From: Iodobacter fluviatilis
GTDB taxonomy: Bacteria > Pseudomonadota > Gammaproteobacteria > Burkholderiales > Chitinibacteraceae
NCBI RefSeq assembly: GCF_004194535.1
Contig: NZ_CP025781.1
Coordinates: forward strand, 806,001-870,000
Reading direction: 5' to 3'
DNA: 64,000 bases
Within the stretch, counting starts at the first letter, position 1. Each line of letters begins with the position of its first letter. Both the position numbers and the translations under genes were made by a program. Below the pieces are notes generated by a model. It saw nothing but the letters and a program-made list of their open reading frames with translations. It did no database searches and had not been told where the DNA came from. This document shows positions 46,079-54,424 of the stretch, one piece after another.

Positions 46079-46221
46079 TTACATTAAGATGGTGGCGGTA
46101 TTCATCGCCACCACAAAGCCTCACTCGGCTTAAGGCTTAGCTTTAAACGCCACTTGACGATCATACTCCTTACATTTTTCTGACAAGTTTTTCCTGCAAA
46201 CTGATCTATCCTAATGATTGG

Positions 46222-46389
46222 CTAGCAGCCTGTCGGACTTAAGCGATCGTAGCGAGGGAAAGACCGGTTTGAGACAGATTTCGCGGGTTTTTGAGGCGAA
46301 TAGCTGGCTATTCAACGAGAAAATGCCTGAAATATGGCCAAATCCGGCTTTTCCGTAGTAGATCAGTCTTAATTCCGACAGGCTGCTAG
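46222..46389 (+). repeat. Element A, copy 4
   Basis: 168 bp with both CTAG-bounded ends; the right repeat has one change (CTTAATTCC for CTTAAGTCC). It lies 75 bp ahead of the marR start, in the likely promoter zone of the operon. Confidence 0.85.
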
Positions 46390-46464
46390 TCATTTCCACA
46401 TCTTGCGACATTTTTTTTGTTCTGATATAAATAGTCCTAACACGAACAATATGGCTCACATGTC

Positions 46465-46902
46465 ATGGAAAACTTCCAAATCACCCTCCGTGAACTGGTG
46501 CGCTGCTATCAAGCTTTTGAACAATTGTCTAATCGGCACATCCGCACTATGGATTTAACCCCAGCTCAATTTGATATTGTGGCTACCCTAGGCAACACAC
46601 AAGGGATGAGCTGCCGTGAGCTAGGCGAAAAAACCTTAATAACTAAAGGGACTTTAACGGGTGTACTGGATCGCTTAGAGGCAAAAGACATTATTCGCAG
46701 AGAAACCACGAATGCAGACCGGCGCAGTTTGCGAGTATTTCTAAGCCCTGCTGGTGAAGAGCTGTTTAATCGTACTTTTAATCAGCACCTTGATTATATT
46801 CGGCCGTTTTTTTCAGAATTATCCGCACAACAATTAACAGGAATAAACCGTTCACTGGCTGAACTTCGCAGTAAATTTCAAGACCAAACAAATGCAATTT
46901 AA
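46465..46902 (+). CDS. MarR-family regulator
   Basis: A 145-residue winged-helix repressor. Helix-turn-helix region LTPAQFDIVATLGNTQGMSCRELGEKTLI and wing LEAKDIIRRETTNADRRSLRVFLSP are typical. It is the first gene of an operon with cytochrome b561 and two YceI genes (gaps 24, 41 and 27 bp), so it probably controls them. The ligand is unknown. Element A copy 4 lies just upstream and may affect its promoter. Confidence 0.88.
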   Translation: MENFQITLRELVRCYQAFEQLSNRHIRTMDLTPAQFDIVATLGNTQGMSCRELGEKTLITKGTLTGVLDRLEAKDIIRRETTNADRRSLRVFLSPAGEELFNRTFNQHLDYIRPFFSELSAQQLTGINRSLAELRSKFQDQTNAI

Positions 46903-46926
46903 ATTTTTCCATTACTTTTTAAGATA

Positions 46927-47478
46927 GTGAGCAAAATGAGTAAAAAACAATATGATGGGATGCAAGTTTTATTGCACTGGTTATCAGCCCTCTTAATCTG
47001 TGCTGCATTTGGCCTAGCATGGACCATGGACGATATGCCATTATCTCCGCTTAAATTTAAAATTATTTCTTGGCACAAATGGGTTGGGATTACCGTGCTA
47101 GGGCTAGTGGCTATTCGGCTGATTTGGCTAAAACTCAAAGGTGCTCCCGCAGCAGACCCTAGCCTACCCGCTTGGCAAAGTAAGCTCTCTAGCGGCGTGC
47201 ATCATCTACTTTATTTATTAATGTTTGCCATGCCGCTTTCTGGTTGGCTAATGAGCTCGGCCAAAGGCATCTCCGTAGCTTATCTAGGCCTATGGCAATT
47301 GCCAAATTTGGTCGAAAAAAATGAAGCCCTAGCTGATACATTAAAAGCCAGCCATGAATTATTTGCCACCGCCTTACTGGTTCTTATTGGCCTGCATATT
47401 GCTGCAGCGCTTAAACACCATTTTATTGATCGAGACACTATTTTGGCTCGGATGCTGCCTTTTTTACGTAAAAATTAA
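46927..47478 (+). CDS. Cytochrome b561
   Basis: A 183-residue inner-membrane di-heme b cytochrome with four helices. Heme-ligand histidines are in QVLLHWLSAL, ISWHKWVGITVL, VHHLLYLLMF and LIGLHIAAALKHHF. It moves electrons between a quinol and periplasmic or membrane partners. The start may be the GTG at 46927 or the ATG at 46936. It is followed by two YceI lipid-binding proteins, a combination often seen and thought to involve isoprenoid quinones. Confidence 0.92.
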   Translation: MSKMSKKQYDGMQVLLHWLSALLICAAFGLAWTMDDMPLSPLKFKIISWHKWVGITVLGLVAIRLIWLKLKGAPAADPSLPAWQSKLSSGVHHLLYLLMFAMPLSGWLMSSAKGISVAYLGLWQLPNLVEKNEALADTLKASHELFATALLVLIGLHIAAALKHHFIDRDTILARMLPFLRKN

Positions 47479-47519
47479 TCTTAATAACTGCTACTTTTCT
47501 ATCTTTACTGGAGAATTAA

Positions 47520-48080
47520 ATGATTCGGCATATCCTTAGCGCCACGCTCATTTCGGCCATTAGCCTTTCAGCAAACGCAGCACAAACATTAGTTCCACAA
47601 AAAAGCAAAGTAGATTTCAGCTTTAAGCAAATGGGTGTAACAGTGGATGGCGGCTTTAAAAATTTCAGCGCCAAAGTAGACTTTGACCCAGCTAAGCCAG
47701 AAAAAGCCCAAGCAGAAATAATTGTCGATTTAGCCAGCATTGATGTTGGTGGCAGCGATGGTAATGCCGAAGCAAAGAAAAAATCGTGGTTTGATGTAGC
47801 CGCCTTCCCAAAGGCCACCTTTATTGCCAGTAGCATTAAAGCACTGGGTGCTGGCAAGTTTGAAGCCAAAGGCAAGCTCACCATTAAAGGCATTAGCCGC
47901 GATATAACAACCCAACTCACCACAAAATCAGAAGCAGGTAATCTGGTGGTAGAAGGCAATCTCCCTATTTTGCGCTTGCAATATAAATTAGGTGATGGTG
48001 TTTGGGCCGATACGGATACGGTTGCTGACCAAGTTATTATTAAATTTAAAATAGCGCTTGCCGGTACCGCAGGCAAATAA
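47520..48080 (+). CDS. YceI-family periplasmic protein 1
   Basis: A 186-residue periplasmic beta-barrel lipid-binding protein. The signal peptide covers residues 1-20 (LISAISLSANAA). YceI signatures: SKVDFSFKQMGVTVDGGFKNF, FDPAKPEKAQAEIIVDLASID and the conserved WFDVAAFPKATF. Family members bind a polyisoprenoid chain. It lies in an operon with cytochrome b561 and a second YceI. Confidence 0.92.
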   Translation: MIRHILSATLISAISLSANAAQTLVPQKSKVDFSFKQMGVTVDGGFKNFSAKVDFDPAKPEKAQAEIIVDLASIDVGGSDGNAEAKKKSWFDVAAFPKATFIASSIKALGAGKFEAKGKLTIKGISRDITTQLTTKSEAGNLVVEGNLPILRLQYKLGDGVWADTDTVADQVIIKFKIALAGTAGK

Positions 48081-48107
48081 GTTTTACCCACCCCACTGGA
48101 GTCTACA

Positions 48108-48674
48108 ATGAAGCGTTTTATCGCCACGGCACTACTCGCAGGTTTTAGCAGCACCGTTTTTGCAGCACCTGTTGTTTACAACTTAGATCCATCCCACACC
48201 TACCCAAGCTTTGAATTAAGCCATATGGGCTTTTCAATTCAAAATGGTCGCTTTGATAAATCCAGCGGCACTATCACGCTAGATGCAGAAAAGAAAACCG
48301 GCGCAGTGGATATCAGTATTGATACACGTAGCCTCAATAGCGGCTGGGAAAAGCGCGATGCTCACGTTAAAGGCCCAGATTTCTTTAATAGCGAAAAATT
48401 CCCAGCAATGACATTCAAATCCAATAAATTGGTATTTGAAGGTGAAAAACTGGTAGCAGTAGATGGCAATTTCACCCTATTAGGTGTAACCAAGCCGCTG
48501 ACTTTAGCCGTTAGCAACTTTAAATGCGCAATGCACCCAATGATGAAAAAACAAGCATGCGGCGCTAATGCTACTGCAACCATCAAGCGCAGTGAATTTG
48601 GCATGAGTACTTACGTACCGAATATTGGTGACGACGTTAAGCTCAGTATTGCTGTAGAAGCAATTACTCAATAA
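48108..48674 (+). CDS. YceI-family periplasmic protein 2
   Basis: A 188-residue protein with signal peptide (residues 1-19, ending VFAA) and a full YceI barrel: HTYPSFELSHMGFSIQNGRF, LNSGWEKRDAHVKGPDFFNSEKFPAMTFKS, and RSEFGMSTYVPNIGDDVKLSI. It is the better match to the classic YceI. Two Cys (KCAMHPMMKKQACG) may form a disulfide. It ends at a strong terminator. Confidence 0.93.
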   Translation: MKRFIATALLAGFSSTVFAAPVVYNLDPSHTYPSFELSHMGFSIQNGRFDKSSGTITLDAEKKTGAVDISIDTRSLNSGWEKRDAHVKGPDFFNSEKFPAMTFKSNKLVFEGEKLVAVDGNFTLLGVTKPLTLAVSNFKCAMHPMMKKQACGANATATIKRSEFGMSTYVPNIGDDVKLSIAVEAITQ

Positions 48675-48686
48675 TAAATAAAGATT

Positions 48687-48719
48687 AAAAAAGGGAAGAG
48701 ATCATCTCTTCCCTTTTTT
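48687..48719 (+). terminator. Terminator of the marR-yceI operon
   Basis: AAAAAGGGAAGAGA, loop TCA, TCTCTTCCCTTTTTT: a 14-bp stem with a T run. It works in either direction, ahead of the convergent hybrid kinase. Confidence 0.9.
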
Positions 48720-48810
48720 ATTCGAATAATATTCAGCTCGCCAAACCCCAAATATAAAAGCACAGGTAGAACTTTACAGATAAAAAAAACATCAGCGGCT
48801 TAAATAGCAA

Positions 48811-50928
48811 TTAAACAATTGGCATATATTGTAATTTATCAAGCTCTTTCTGCGTATCCTCACGCACCTGGTTAAGCACTGCTATTACAGCATAATCAGG
48901 CTCTACCTCAAGTGCAGACCAATGTTGACCTAAGATAATTGCGCCAATTTGTAGCGCAATTCCTTTAGCACTATGAGCGTACCGCACCGCCTCATTTAAC
49001 TCCTGCTGCTTAAGCGCCGATTTATATAGTAGCTCTAACTCAGCCACACGGTTTAAGCCTCTTTGGCATAAAGCTAAATAACGCTCAAATTTAAATCCTA
49101 ATGAATGAATCGCCGTTTGATAATCTAATAAGCCGCCCGCTTGCTTATAATTATTGTCTTGCCATTTACCTAACAACAAAAGCAATTCATCAATTTTAAA
49201 CGGCTTTCTTAAATGCCCGCTAAAAGCCACAAAACCAGCCTCCTGCTGCAACTCTTCTAATGGACTTGCTGATACTAAGTAAATCGGTTTTTTCCATTGC
49301 TGCTGCCGCAAAATACCTGCTGCAGCCATCCCATCCATTTGGGGCATCTGATAATCCATAATTATGCTATCAATGGCTGGATGTTGCTTAACCTGAAAAA
49401 TAGCTTCAAAGCCATTACAAGCCTGTAGAGTGGTTGCACCGAAATCCTGCAAAATGCCACAAATCATTTCACGATTAATCGTTTCATCTTCCACCACCAA
49501 GATAATGCGCCCCATTAAGGATGGCTGTTGCGATTGGCCAATAAGTGAAGTGCCAACCGATGCCGTGACCACTTGGGTTTCAATAGTAACGATAAACTCA
49601 CTCCCCTCCCCTTCTTGGCTACTAAAAATAATATCACCCTTCATTAAGCGAGCGTAATCACGGCTTAAAGACAAACCCAGCCCCGTTCCCCCCGCTAATT
49701 GACCCAATTTACTCTGCTCAAAGGGGGAAAAAATCAAAGATTGATCTTCTGCTTTAATCCCACAACCAGTATCGACAACCGCAGCATGCAAAAGATAACA
49801 ATCCACTCCATACTCACCATAAAGCGTTAAGCTAATAGCACCACGTTGAGTAAACTTAAGGCTATTACCTAGTAAATTAATTAAAATTTGACGCAGTTTC
49901 CCAGCATCTAAACTTAAATCAATTTCTAAACCATCATCAAAAAAAACATTAAATCTTAAGCCTTTTTCTTTCGCCATCATATTAAACATGGCCTCAAGCT
50001 CAAGCCTTAGCTGTTTTAAGCTGATGGTCTCAATAATCAATGAAATTTTATTCTGTTCTGACTTAGATAAATCCAATACATTATTGAGTAAGCTTAATAA
50101 ATGCGTACCGCTATTTTCAATATAGCCAATCTCACGCCTACCCTCTTTATCCAGTGTTTTTTTACGTAAAAGTCGATCGGTATAGCCAAGTATTGAAGTA
50201 AGTGGCGTTCTAATTTCATGGCTAATATGGGCCAAAAACCGACTTTTAGCCGCATTGGCTACATCCGCTTGCAACCTAGCTTCTTGTAATGTAACAGCAA
50301 ACTCAGCAAGCTTTTTACGGCTAGTTTCGGTTTTCCAAAGGGCATAAACGCCCAAGGCTGCAAATAACAATAAAATAATAATTTGTGTTGTGGCTAATAG
50401 AATACGCAACTCGCCCCAGTACATAATGTTTTTTCGATAATCGTCAATCGATCTTGAATCATGACTACGAGCGGCCTGAATCAGATTGTTAACTGCTTCC
50501 TGCTGCTCTTTGGTTCTTTGATTAAGAAGGATCCAATTCGTTTTATTTATTGGATCATGCTTAAGTATTTCCACACCAAAATGAATGTAATCAACCAAGG
50601 GCTTTAATAAAGCCATATCAAGAGCTTCTTTACTGACTGAAGAAGGCAGTTTTACTTGATTATTAGCAAAACCATTAATTCGGCTAAAATAGATATCAAA
50701 GCGTAAATTAATCTCATCTAGCTGATGCCGATCACCATACTGTAATGCTTCACGTAAACGCGCATATTCGCTGCTGAGTTGGAAAAACTGCCAGAGCTGA
50801 TTATCCATTCCCAATTGATTTACACGTTCAAGCTCTCTTTTTTGCTCTAATTCAAAATGCACAATCAGGCTGAAATTTACAATCAGCACGATGCATACAA
50901 AGCTTAAAATCAATCTAAATCGAGTCAT
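48811..50928 (-). CDS. Membrane hybrid sensor kinase (HisKA-HATPase-REC-Hpt)
   Basis: A 705-residue inner-membrane kinase. Two helices (about residues 5-25 and 185-205) bound a periplasmic helical sensor of about 160 residues. Then follow HisKA with HISHEIRTPLTS near 236, HATPase with NLLGNSLKFT, DTGCGI and GGTGLGLSLSRDY (about 345-460), a receiver with IIMDYQMPQMD near 522, and an Hpt-like domain with YAHSAKGIALQIGA near 648. Three bases after the upstream periplasmic gene stop, this frame starts, so the two form an operon and probably a sensor pair. The output regulator is not adjacent. Confidence 0.92.
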   Translation of the reverse strand: MTRFRLILSFVCIVLIVNFSLIVHFELEQKRELERVNQLGMDNQLWQFFQLSSEYARLREALQYGDRHQLDEINLRFDIYFSRINGFANNQVKLPSSVSKEALDMALLKPLVDYIHFGVEILKHDPINKTNWILLNQRTKEQQEAVNNLIQAARSHDSRSIDDYRKNIMYWGELRILLATTQIIILLLFAALGVYALWKTETSRKKLAEFAVTLQEARLQADVANAAKSRFLAHISHEIRTPLTSILGYTDRLLRKKTLDKEGRREIGYIENSGTHLLSLLNNVLDLSKSEQNKISLIIETISLKQLRLELEAMFNMMAKEKGLRFNVFFDDGLEIDLSLDAGKLRQILINLLGNSLKFTQRGAISLTLYGEYGVDCYLLHAAVVDTGCGIKAEDQSLIFSPFEQSKLGQLAGGTGLGLSLSRDYARLMKGDIIFSSQEGEGSEFIVTIETQVVTASVGTSLIGQSQQPSLMGRIILVVEDETINREMICGILQDFGATTLQACNGFEAIFQVKQHPAIDSIIMDYQMPQMDGMAAAGILRQQQWKKPIYLVSASPLEELQQEAGFVAFSGHLRKPFKIDELLLLLGKWQDNNYKQAGGLLDYQTAIHSLGFKFERYLALCQRGLNRVAELELLYKSALKQQELNEAVRYAHSAKGIALQIGAIILGQHWSALEVEPDYAVIAVLNQVREDTQKELDKLQYMPIV

Positions 50929-50931
50929 GAG

Positions 50932-51402
50932 TTAATCGGCTTTAATTTTACGTAGCTGCCAACTACAACGGCGAAAATATTCTGTAATTCTTAATTCAGC
51001 ATGATTTTGGAAAGGGTACATAATAAATAGTGGCCCTTTATCACGAATAGTCATTAATTTATCATTGCGTTTTCTAGCAACAATCACCTCGTATTGAAAT
51101 GCATCAACTACAGGAATTGAAATTTCATAATCATTTAGTGCAACTAATTTAATATTGCCATTTTTAATATTAGCTAGCTTTAAAACATCACGTAATAAAG
51201 GCCCTTCAAAAGTTTGCTCAGTAGAGAACCACGGTGTAGGGATTCGCATTTTTTGTTGTGGCAACTTGGCCAGTGCTGCATCATCAAGCTCTACACTTGG
51301 CCCTGATTTAGAACTAACAGAAAGAATAATATTATTAGACGCGGCAGCTGCTTGATTGACATATAGCAAGAGACACAAACTCAAAACAACAATCCGAAAC
51401 AT
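50932..51402 (-). CDS. Periplasmic molybdopterin-domain-like protein, sensor partner
   Basis: About 156 residues. A signal peptide (FRIVVLSLCLLLYVNQAAAA) directs export. The rest resembles the sulfite-oxidase/molybdopterin-type fold without a Cys ligand: LAKLPQQKMRIPTPWF, FEGPLLRDVLKLANIK and YPFQNHAELRITEYFRRCSWQL. The ATG at 51402 with AAGGA upstream is chosen over 51468. It sits 3 bp before the hybrid kinase start, so it may feed a periplasmic signal to the kinase sensor. Cofactor loss or ligand binding is possible; neither is shown. Confidence 0.75.
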   Translation of the reverse strand: MFRIVVLSLCLLLYVNQAAAASNNIILSVSSKSGPSVELDDAALAKLPQQKMRIPTPWFSTEQTFEGPLLRDVLKLANIKNGNIKLVALNDYEISIPVVDAFQYEVIVARKRNDKLMTIRDKGPLFIMYPFQNHAELRITEYFRRCSWQLRKIKAD

Positions 51403-51533
51403 CCATTCATCCTTAAACACAAAAAATCTATCCACATTGTAAAGTAAAAAACAACAACTTGTAAGCATGAGCCTTTTGCAAAAATAGCCGTTGTCTCACC
51501 TCTATTCAAACAGTAACTTACTAACTTACACAT

Positions 51534-51567
51534 AAAAAAAGCATCACTTACAAACGATGCTTTTTTA
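51534..51567. terminator. Hairpin between convergent-type remnants
   Basis: AAAAAAAGCATC and GATGCTTTTTTA pair around a ten-base loop. It lies upstream of the periplasmic protein gene and downstream of the gdpD remnant on the minus strand, so it would terminate that truncated gene. Confidence 0.75.
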
Positions 51568-51651
51568 TTTATAACAATATGGCTCACTAACTAAAGTATC
51601 TGCAGCAGATTGAGCAGTTTTATATCATTGATTGTAAGCTGCACATACCGC

Positions 51652-51829
51652 TTATTTTTTACCCAAATAGGTATCCATTACAGCACGGCCAATAGATAAA
51701 TCATCGGTAAAGAAGCCAACAATACCTGCCTGTAAAAAAACCGTAATTTCTGCGGCGGAATCATCTCGTTCGGCCAGTGATTTAACATCACCTTTACGTA
51801 AATTAGCCGTACGGGCATCTTTTACCACA
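51652..51829 (-). pseudogene. Glycerophosphodiester phosphodiesterase, 3' remnant
   Basis: The last 58 codons read VVKDARTANLRKGD, AAEITVFLQAGIVGFFTDD and SIGRAVMDTYLGKK, the C-terminal strand-helix of a GlpQ/UgpQ-type phosphodiesterase. Element B copy 2 starts at 51830 and replaces the rest of the gene; the frame continues into the element as a false fusion. The catalytic His and Glu sites are missing, so no activity is expected. Confidence 0.75.
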
Positions 51830-51990
51830 CTAGAGCCTGTTGACGTTTCATTCGCCATTGCTCTGAGCCGGAAAATGGCCTGGCACAAGGCATGTGACGA
51901 AGGCAATAACGGCTTATTGTCGATGAGCATAATGCAGTGAATCGCCATTTTCCGGCCCAGCCCTTTGGGTTGGCTACATTTTTAAAGCAA
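51830..51990 (+). repeat. Element B, copy 2 (truncated)
   Basis: The first 160 or so bases match the reverse complement of copy 1, beginning with the CTAG-bounded end CTGTTGACGTTTCATTCGC. The second end is missing; homology stops near 51990, ten bases before element C copy 2. It cuts the gdpD-like gene. Confidence 0.75.
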
Positions 51991-51999
51991 TATGCGGTT

Positions 52000-52168
52000 C
52001 CTGATCATGTCTCTTACTCCGAAACCCTTGATTGAGTAACCTCTACGGCAGTACTAATTTCAGACGATTTAATTGGTTTTGACGTGGAGGGCCCTTATTC
52101 CACACTTACCTTACTCAGGCCGGATCATGCGCGTGTGAAAGCGTGGCTGAGCAAGAGACATCATCAGG
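52000..52168 (+). repeat. Element C, copy 2
   Basis: 169 bp with ends CCTGATCATGTCTCTTACTC and GAGCAAGAGACATCATCAGG. Its internal sequence is about four-fifths identical to copy 1. The flanking 8-mers (ATGCGGTT and TAACTGTT) do not match, so the target duplication is lost, probably by recombination with element B. Confidence 0.8.
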
Positions 52169-52498
52169 TAACTGTTAACTCAGCCTCTCTGCGCCTGAAC
52201 ACAAAAACATTATCAGGCATGCAATTTATTTTATCAGGGACATCAATCTAAATACCCTCCATAGCTATATTCAACTCAGCAAAGGAACGTAAGATATTAA
52301 GTCTGTCTCAACTTAAATCATAAATTAAAAATCGACACCCCTGATTACCCCATAAAAAAATAAAAATTAATTCAATATATTTAATCGTTAAATTACACAT
52401 CACAGCACGAATTTTATTGCCAATGGCCCCAATAAAAAATTCGTACTACCACATATAAATTTTATATAAAAACAAACAACAGTATTTAGCAATCTATT
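52169..52498. other. AT-rich intergenic region
   Basis: No open frame, repeat or promoter is convincing. It separates element C copy 2 from the Dabb-domain gene. Confidence 0.4.
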
Positions 52499-53047
52499 TT
52501 ATTTATGACTCTTAGTGTTCACCGTATAATCAAAAACAAGCACACCCTGCAGCGCAAGTAGCGGCCCTACAAACGCCTTAAATTTCTGATGCGCTAAATC
52601 ATAGTACCGAGCATCAGTAACAATTGGCTCACCCACATAGTAATTACGATCGCCTTCCGAATTAAACGTAACCTGAAAAGCCTGCTCTAAGCCCTGATCT
52701 GCATTTTCACCACTACTTTGCAAACCTTCTTCAATTGAAGAAATATAAGGCTTATTGTTTCTTAGCGACTTTTGTAATGCCATAAAACGATTAGTTACTT
52801 CTAGGCGCTGCTCTGCATTGACAGAAGGCTTATACCGAAACAGAACAATATGCCGAAGCTGGCCTTTTTTATAATCTGAATGGGTAAAACGTGCCGCACC
52901 AACAGAATCTAATTCTTTTTTCAACTTATCTTGCTGATTAATCACTGAAACCTCCTCCAAAGACGTGGCACTCAAAGCAGGCATTGAATAACAAGCGGCT
53001 ATCATTGCAACAACTGATAACACGGGCATCCGGATTAAATTTATCAT
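52499..53047 (-). CDS. Secreted Dabb-domain (stress-responsive barrel) protein
   Basis: About 182 residues from the ATG at 53047, with GGAG 8 nt upstream. A signal peptide (about residues 1-26, VVAMIAACYSMPALSA) is followed by a Dabb domain: QLRHIVLFRYKPSVNAEQRLEVTNRFMALQ, a dimeric alpha-beta barrel. Known members act in stress response or as polyketide-cyclase-like enzymes, mostly in the cytoplasm, so the export is unusual. Function unknown. Confidence 0.8.
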   Translation of the reverse strand: MINLIRMPVLSVVAMIAACYSMPALSATSLEEVSVINQQDKLKKELDSVGAARFTHSDYKKGQLRHIVLFRYKPSVNAEQRLEVTNRFMALQKSLRNNKPYISSIEEGLQSSGENADQGLEQAFQVTFNSEGDRNYYVGEPIVTDARYYDLAHQKFKAFVGPLLALQGVLVFDYTVNTKSHK

Positions 53048-53089
53048 ATAAACAGCTCCATGATTAATAAATGAATTGCAATATACCAC

Positions 53090-53445
53090 GCATAATAATC
53101 GTTGTTTTTAACCTAAAAAACAATCAAAAACATCTGATTCTAATGCCCTACTTTAAAGCATATAGCACAAATGTATACCAGATAATGCCTCTTGCTTACC
53201 TATCTTTAAAAAACATAAGTAGAACGAGCATCCTACTTAAATAACCACTTATGCCAATGTAATAAAATACCGATACCATAAAGATACCCTTAGCCAACTT
53301 CTTACTGAGCAAGTTAAACAAGTAAGTGCAACAGCGATGCTGATCACAGAATGGGTGAAATGAAGTACCACCTCCCCTGTGCCAAGATAGTTGAGATACT
53401 CCATTTTTAGGGATTCCAACTAACACAGGGGGCCGGTTATTTATC
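53090..53445. other. Intergenic region
   Basis: No gene is supported; a 122-codon minus-strand frame (53196-53564) overlaps the IS remnant and shows no family features. The last 60 bp contain a probable IS end (TGAGATACTCCATTTTTAGG near 53392). Confidence 0.35.
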
Positions 53446-53786
53446 ATGCCGCGTATTCCCAAGGCTCGTAAGGAGGGCATTGTAAGCAAAATGCTTGCTC
53501 CGAATCCAATCAGCATCCGGCAGTTGGCTCTGCAAGAAAATCTCTCCGAAGCCACGTTGTACAACTGGCGAAATCAACTTCGCCAAGAAGGCCGCCCCGT
53601 GCCCGAACATCATCGCAACGGCATCAAGGGTAGAACAAAGCGCTATTAAAAAACGCCGCCCGCCTGCAAGCGCGGCCTGAACGGTGGCGTAACATGACCC
53701 GGAACTGGAGCTGGCAAGACGAAGTGCAACTCAACCCGGACCGACTCATTGAGCCTAAAACAATTGAGGAATTACAGGTAGCATAA
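53446..53786 (+). pseudogene. IS3-family remnant, OrfA start fused near OrfB end
   Basis: A transposase HTH start MPRIPKARKEGIVSKMLAPN with YNWRNQLRQEGRPVPEH (53446-53640) is followed directly, in another frame, by the end of an OrfB: RPERWRNMTRNWSWQ, VQLNPDRL to a TAA at 53784-53786. The roughly 1.2 kb that should lie between is missing. The remnant shows an internal deletion of an IS3-type element. Confidence 0.75.
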
Positions 53787-54362
53787 ACATTATTTTAAAT
53801 ACTCACTAATTTATAGAGAATTTAGTTATTTAACATGACATAGTATGGGGCAGGGGCGCTTTGATATATGGGAATCACATTGCAACTTGGGGCATCAAGG
53901 TAATGTAAAGTCATTTCACTCTACCTAGAAACACTTACCTTTAATACAAAAAACCATGCGGCACATATTGTAATAGAAACCCCTTTCCACTCGGAATTTA
54001 AATTACACACTATTAGGAAGTCACTACGAGAAGTAAAATTAGCGGTCGCATCACTTGATCTGCTTACAAACAAACCAAATACCCTACAACATAAAACTGG
54101 CTACCTGCAAAAGATGATTTACAACTGAGCATAATAGTGAGGAAGAAAAATACTTTTTTAAAATTCTTACTCTTAAAATAATAATCAATCAAAGCAGCGA
54201 CATTTTTTATTATGCAAAAATTTATTGGAAGTCACTTCAAAATCGACGACATATTACCACGTAATAAAAAAACGACTCTCATTTACTTCGATACTTTTAC
54301 AAAAATAGACAGAAAATAAATAATATTTTGTTATTTAAACAGAAATTTTATCTACATTACAT
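53787..54362. other. AT-rich intergenic region
   Basis: About 575 bp with no open frame longer than 40 codons that looks coding, and no repeat shared with the elements above. It lies between the IS remnant and gltS. Confidence 0.4.
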
Positions 54363-54397
54363 AAAAAAAGCCCCGCCAAATTGGCAGAGCTTTTTTT
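54363..54397 (-). terminator. Terminator of gltS
   Basis: AGCCCCGCCAAATTGGCAGAGCT stem-loop with A and T runs on both sides; on the minus strand it ends in seven T residues, 28 bp after the gltS stop. Confidence 0.8.
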
Positions 54398-54424
54398 CTT
54401 TTTTCTCACAGCTATTCAAACGAA

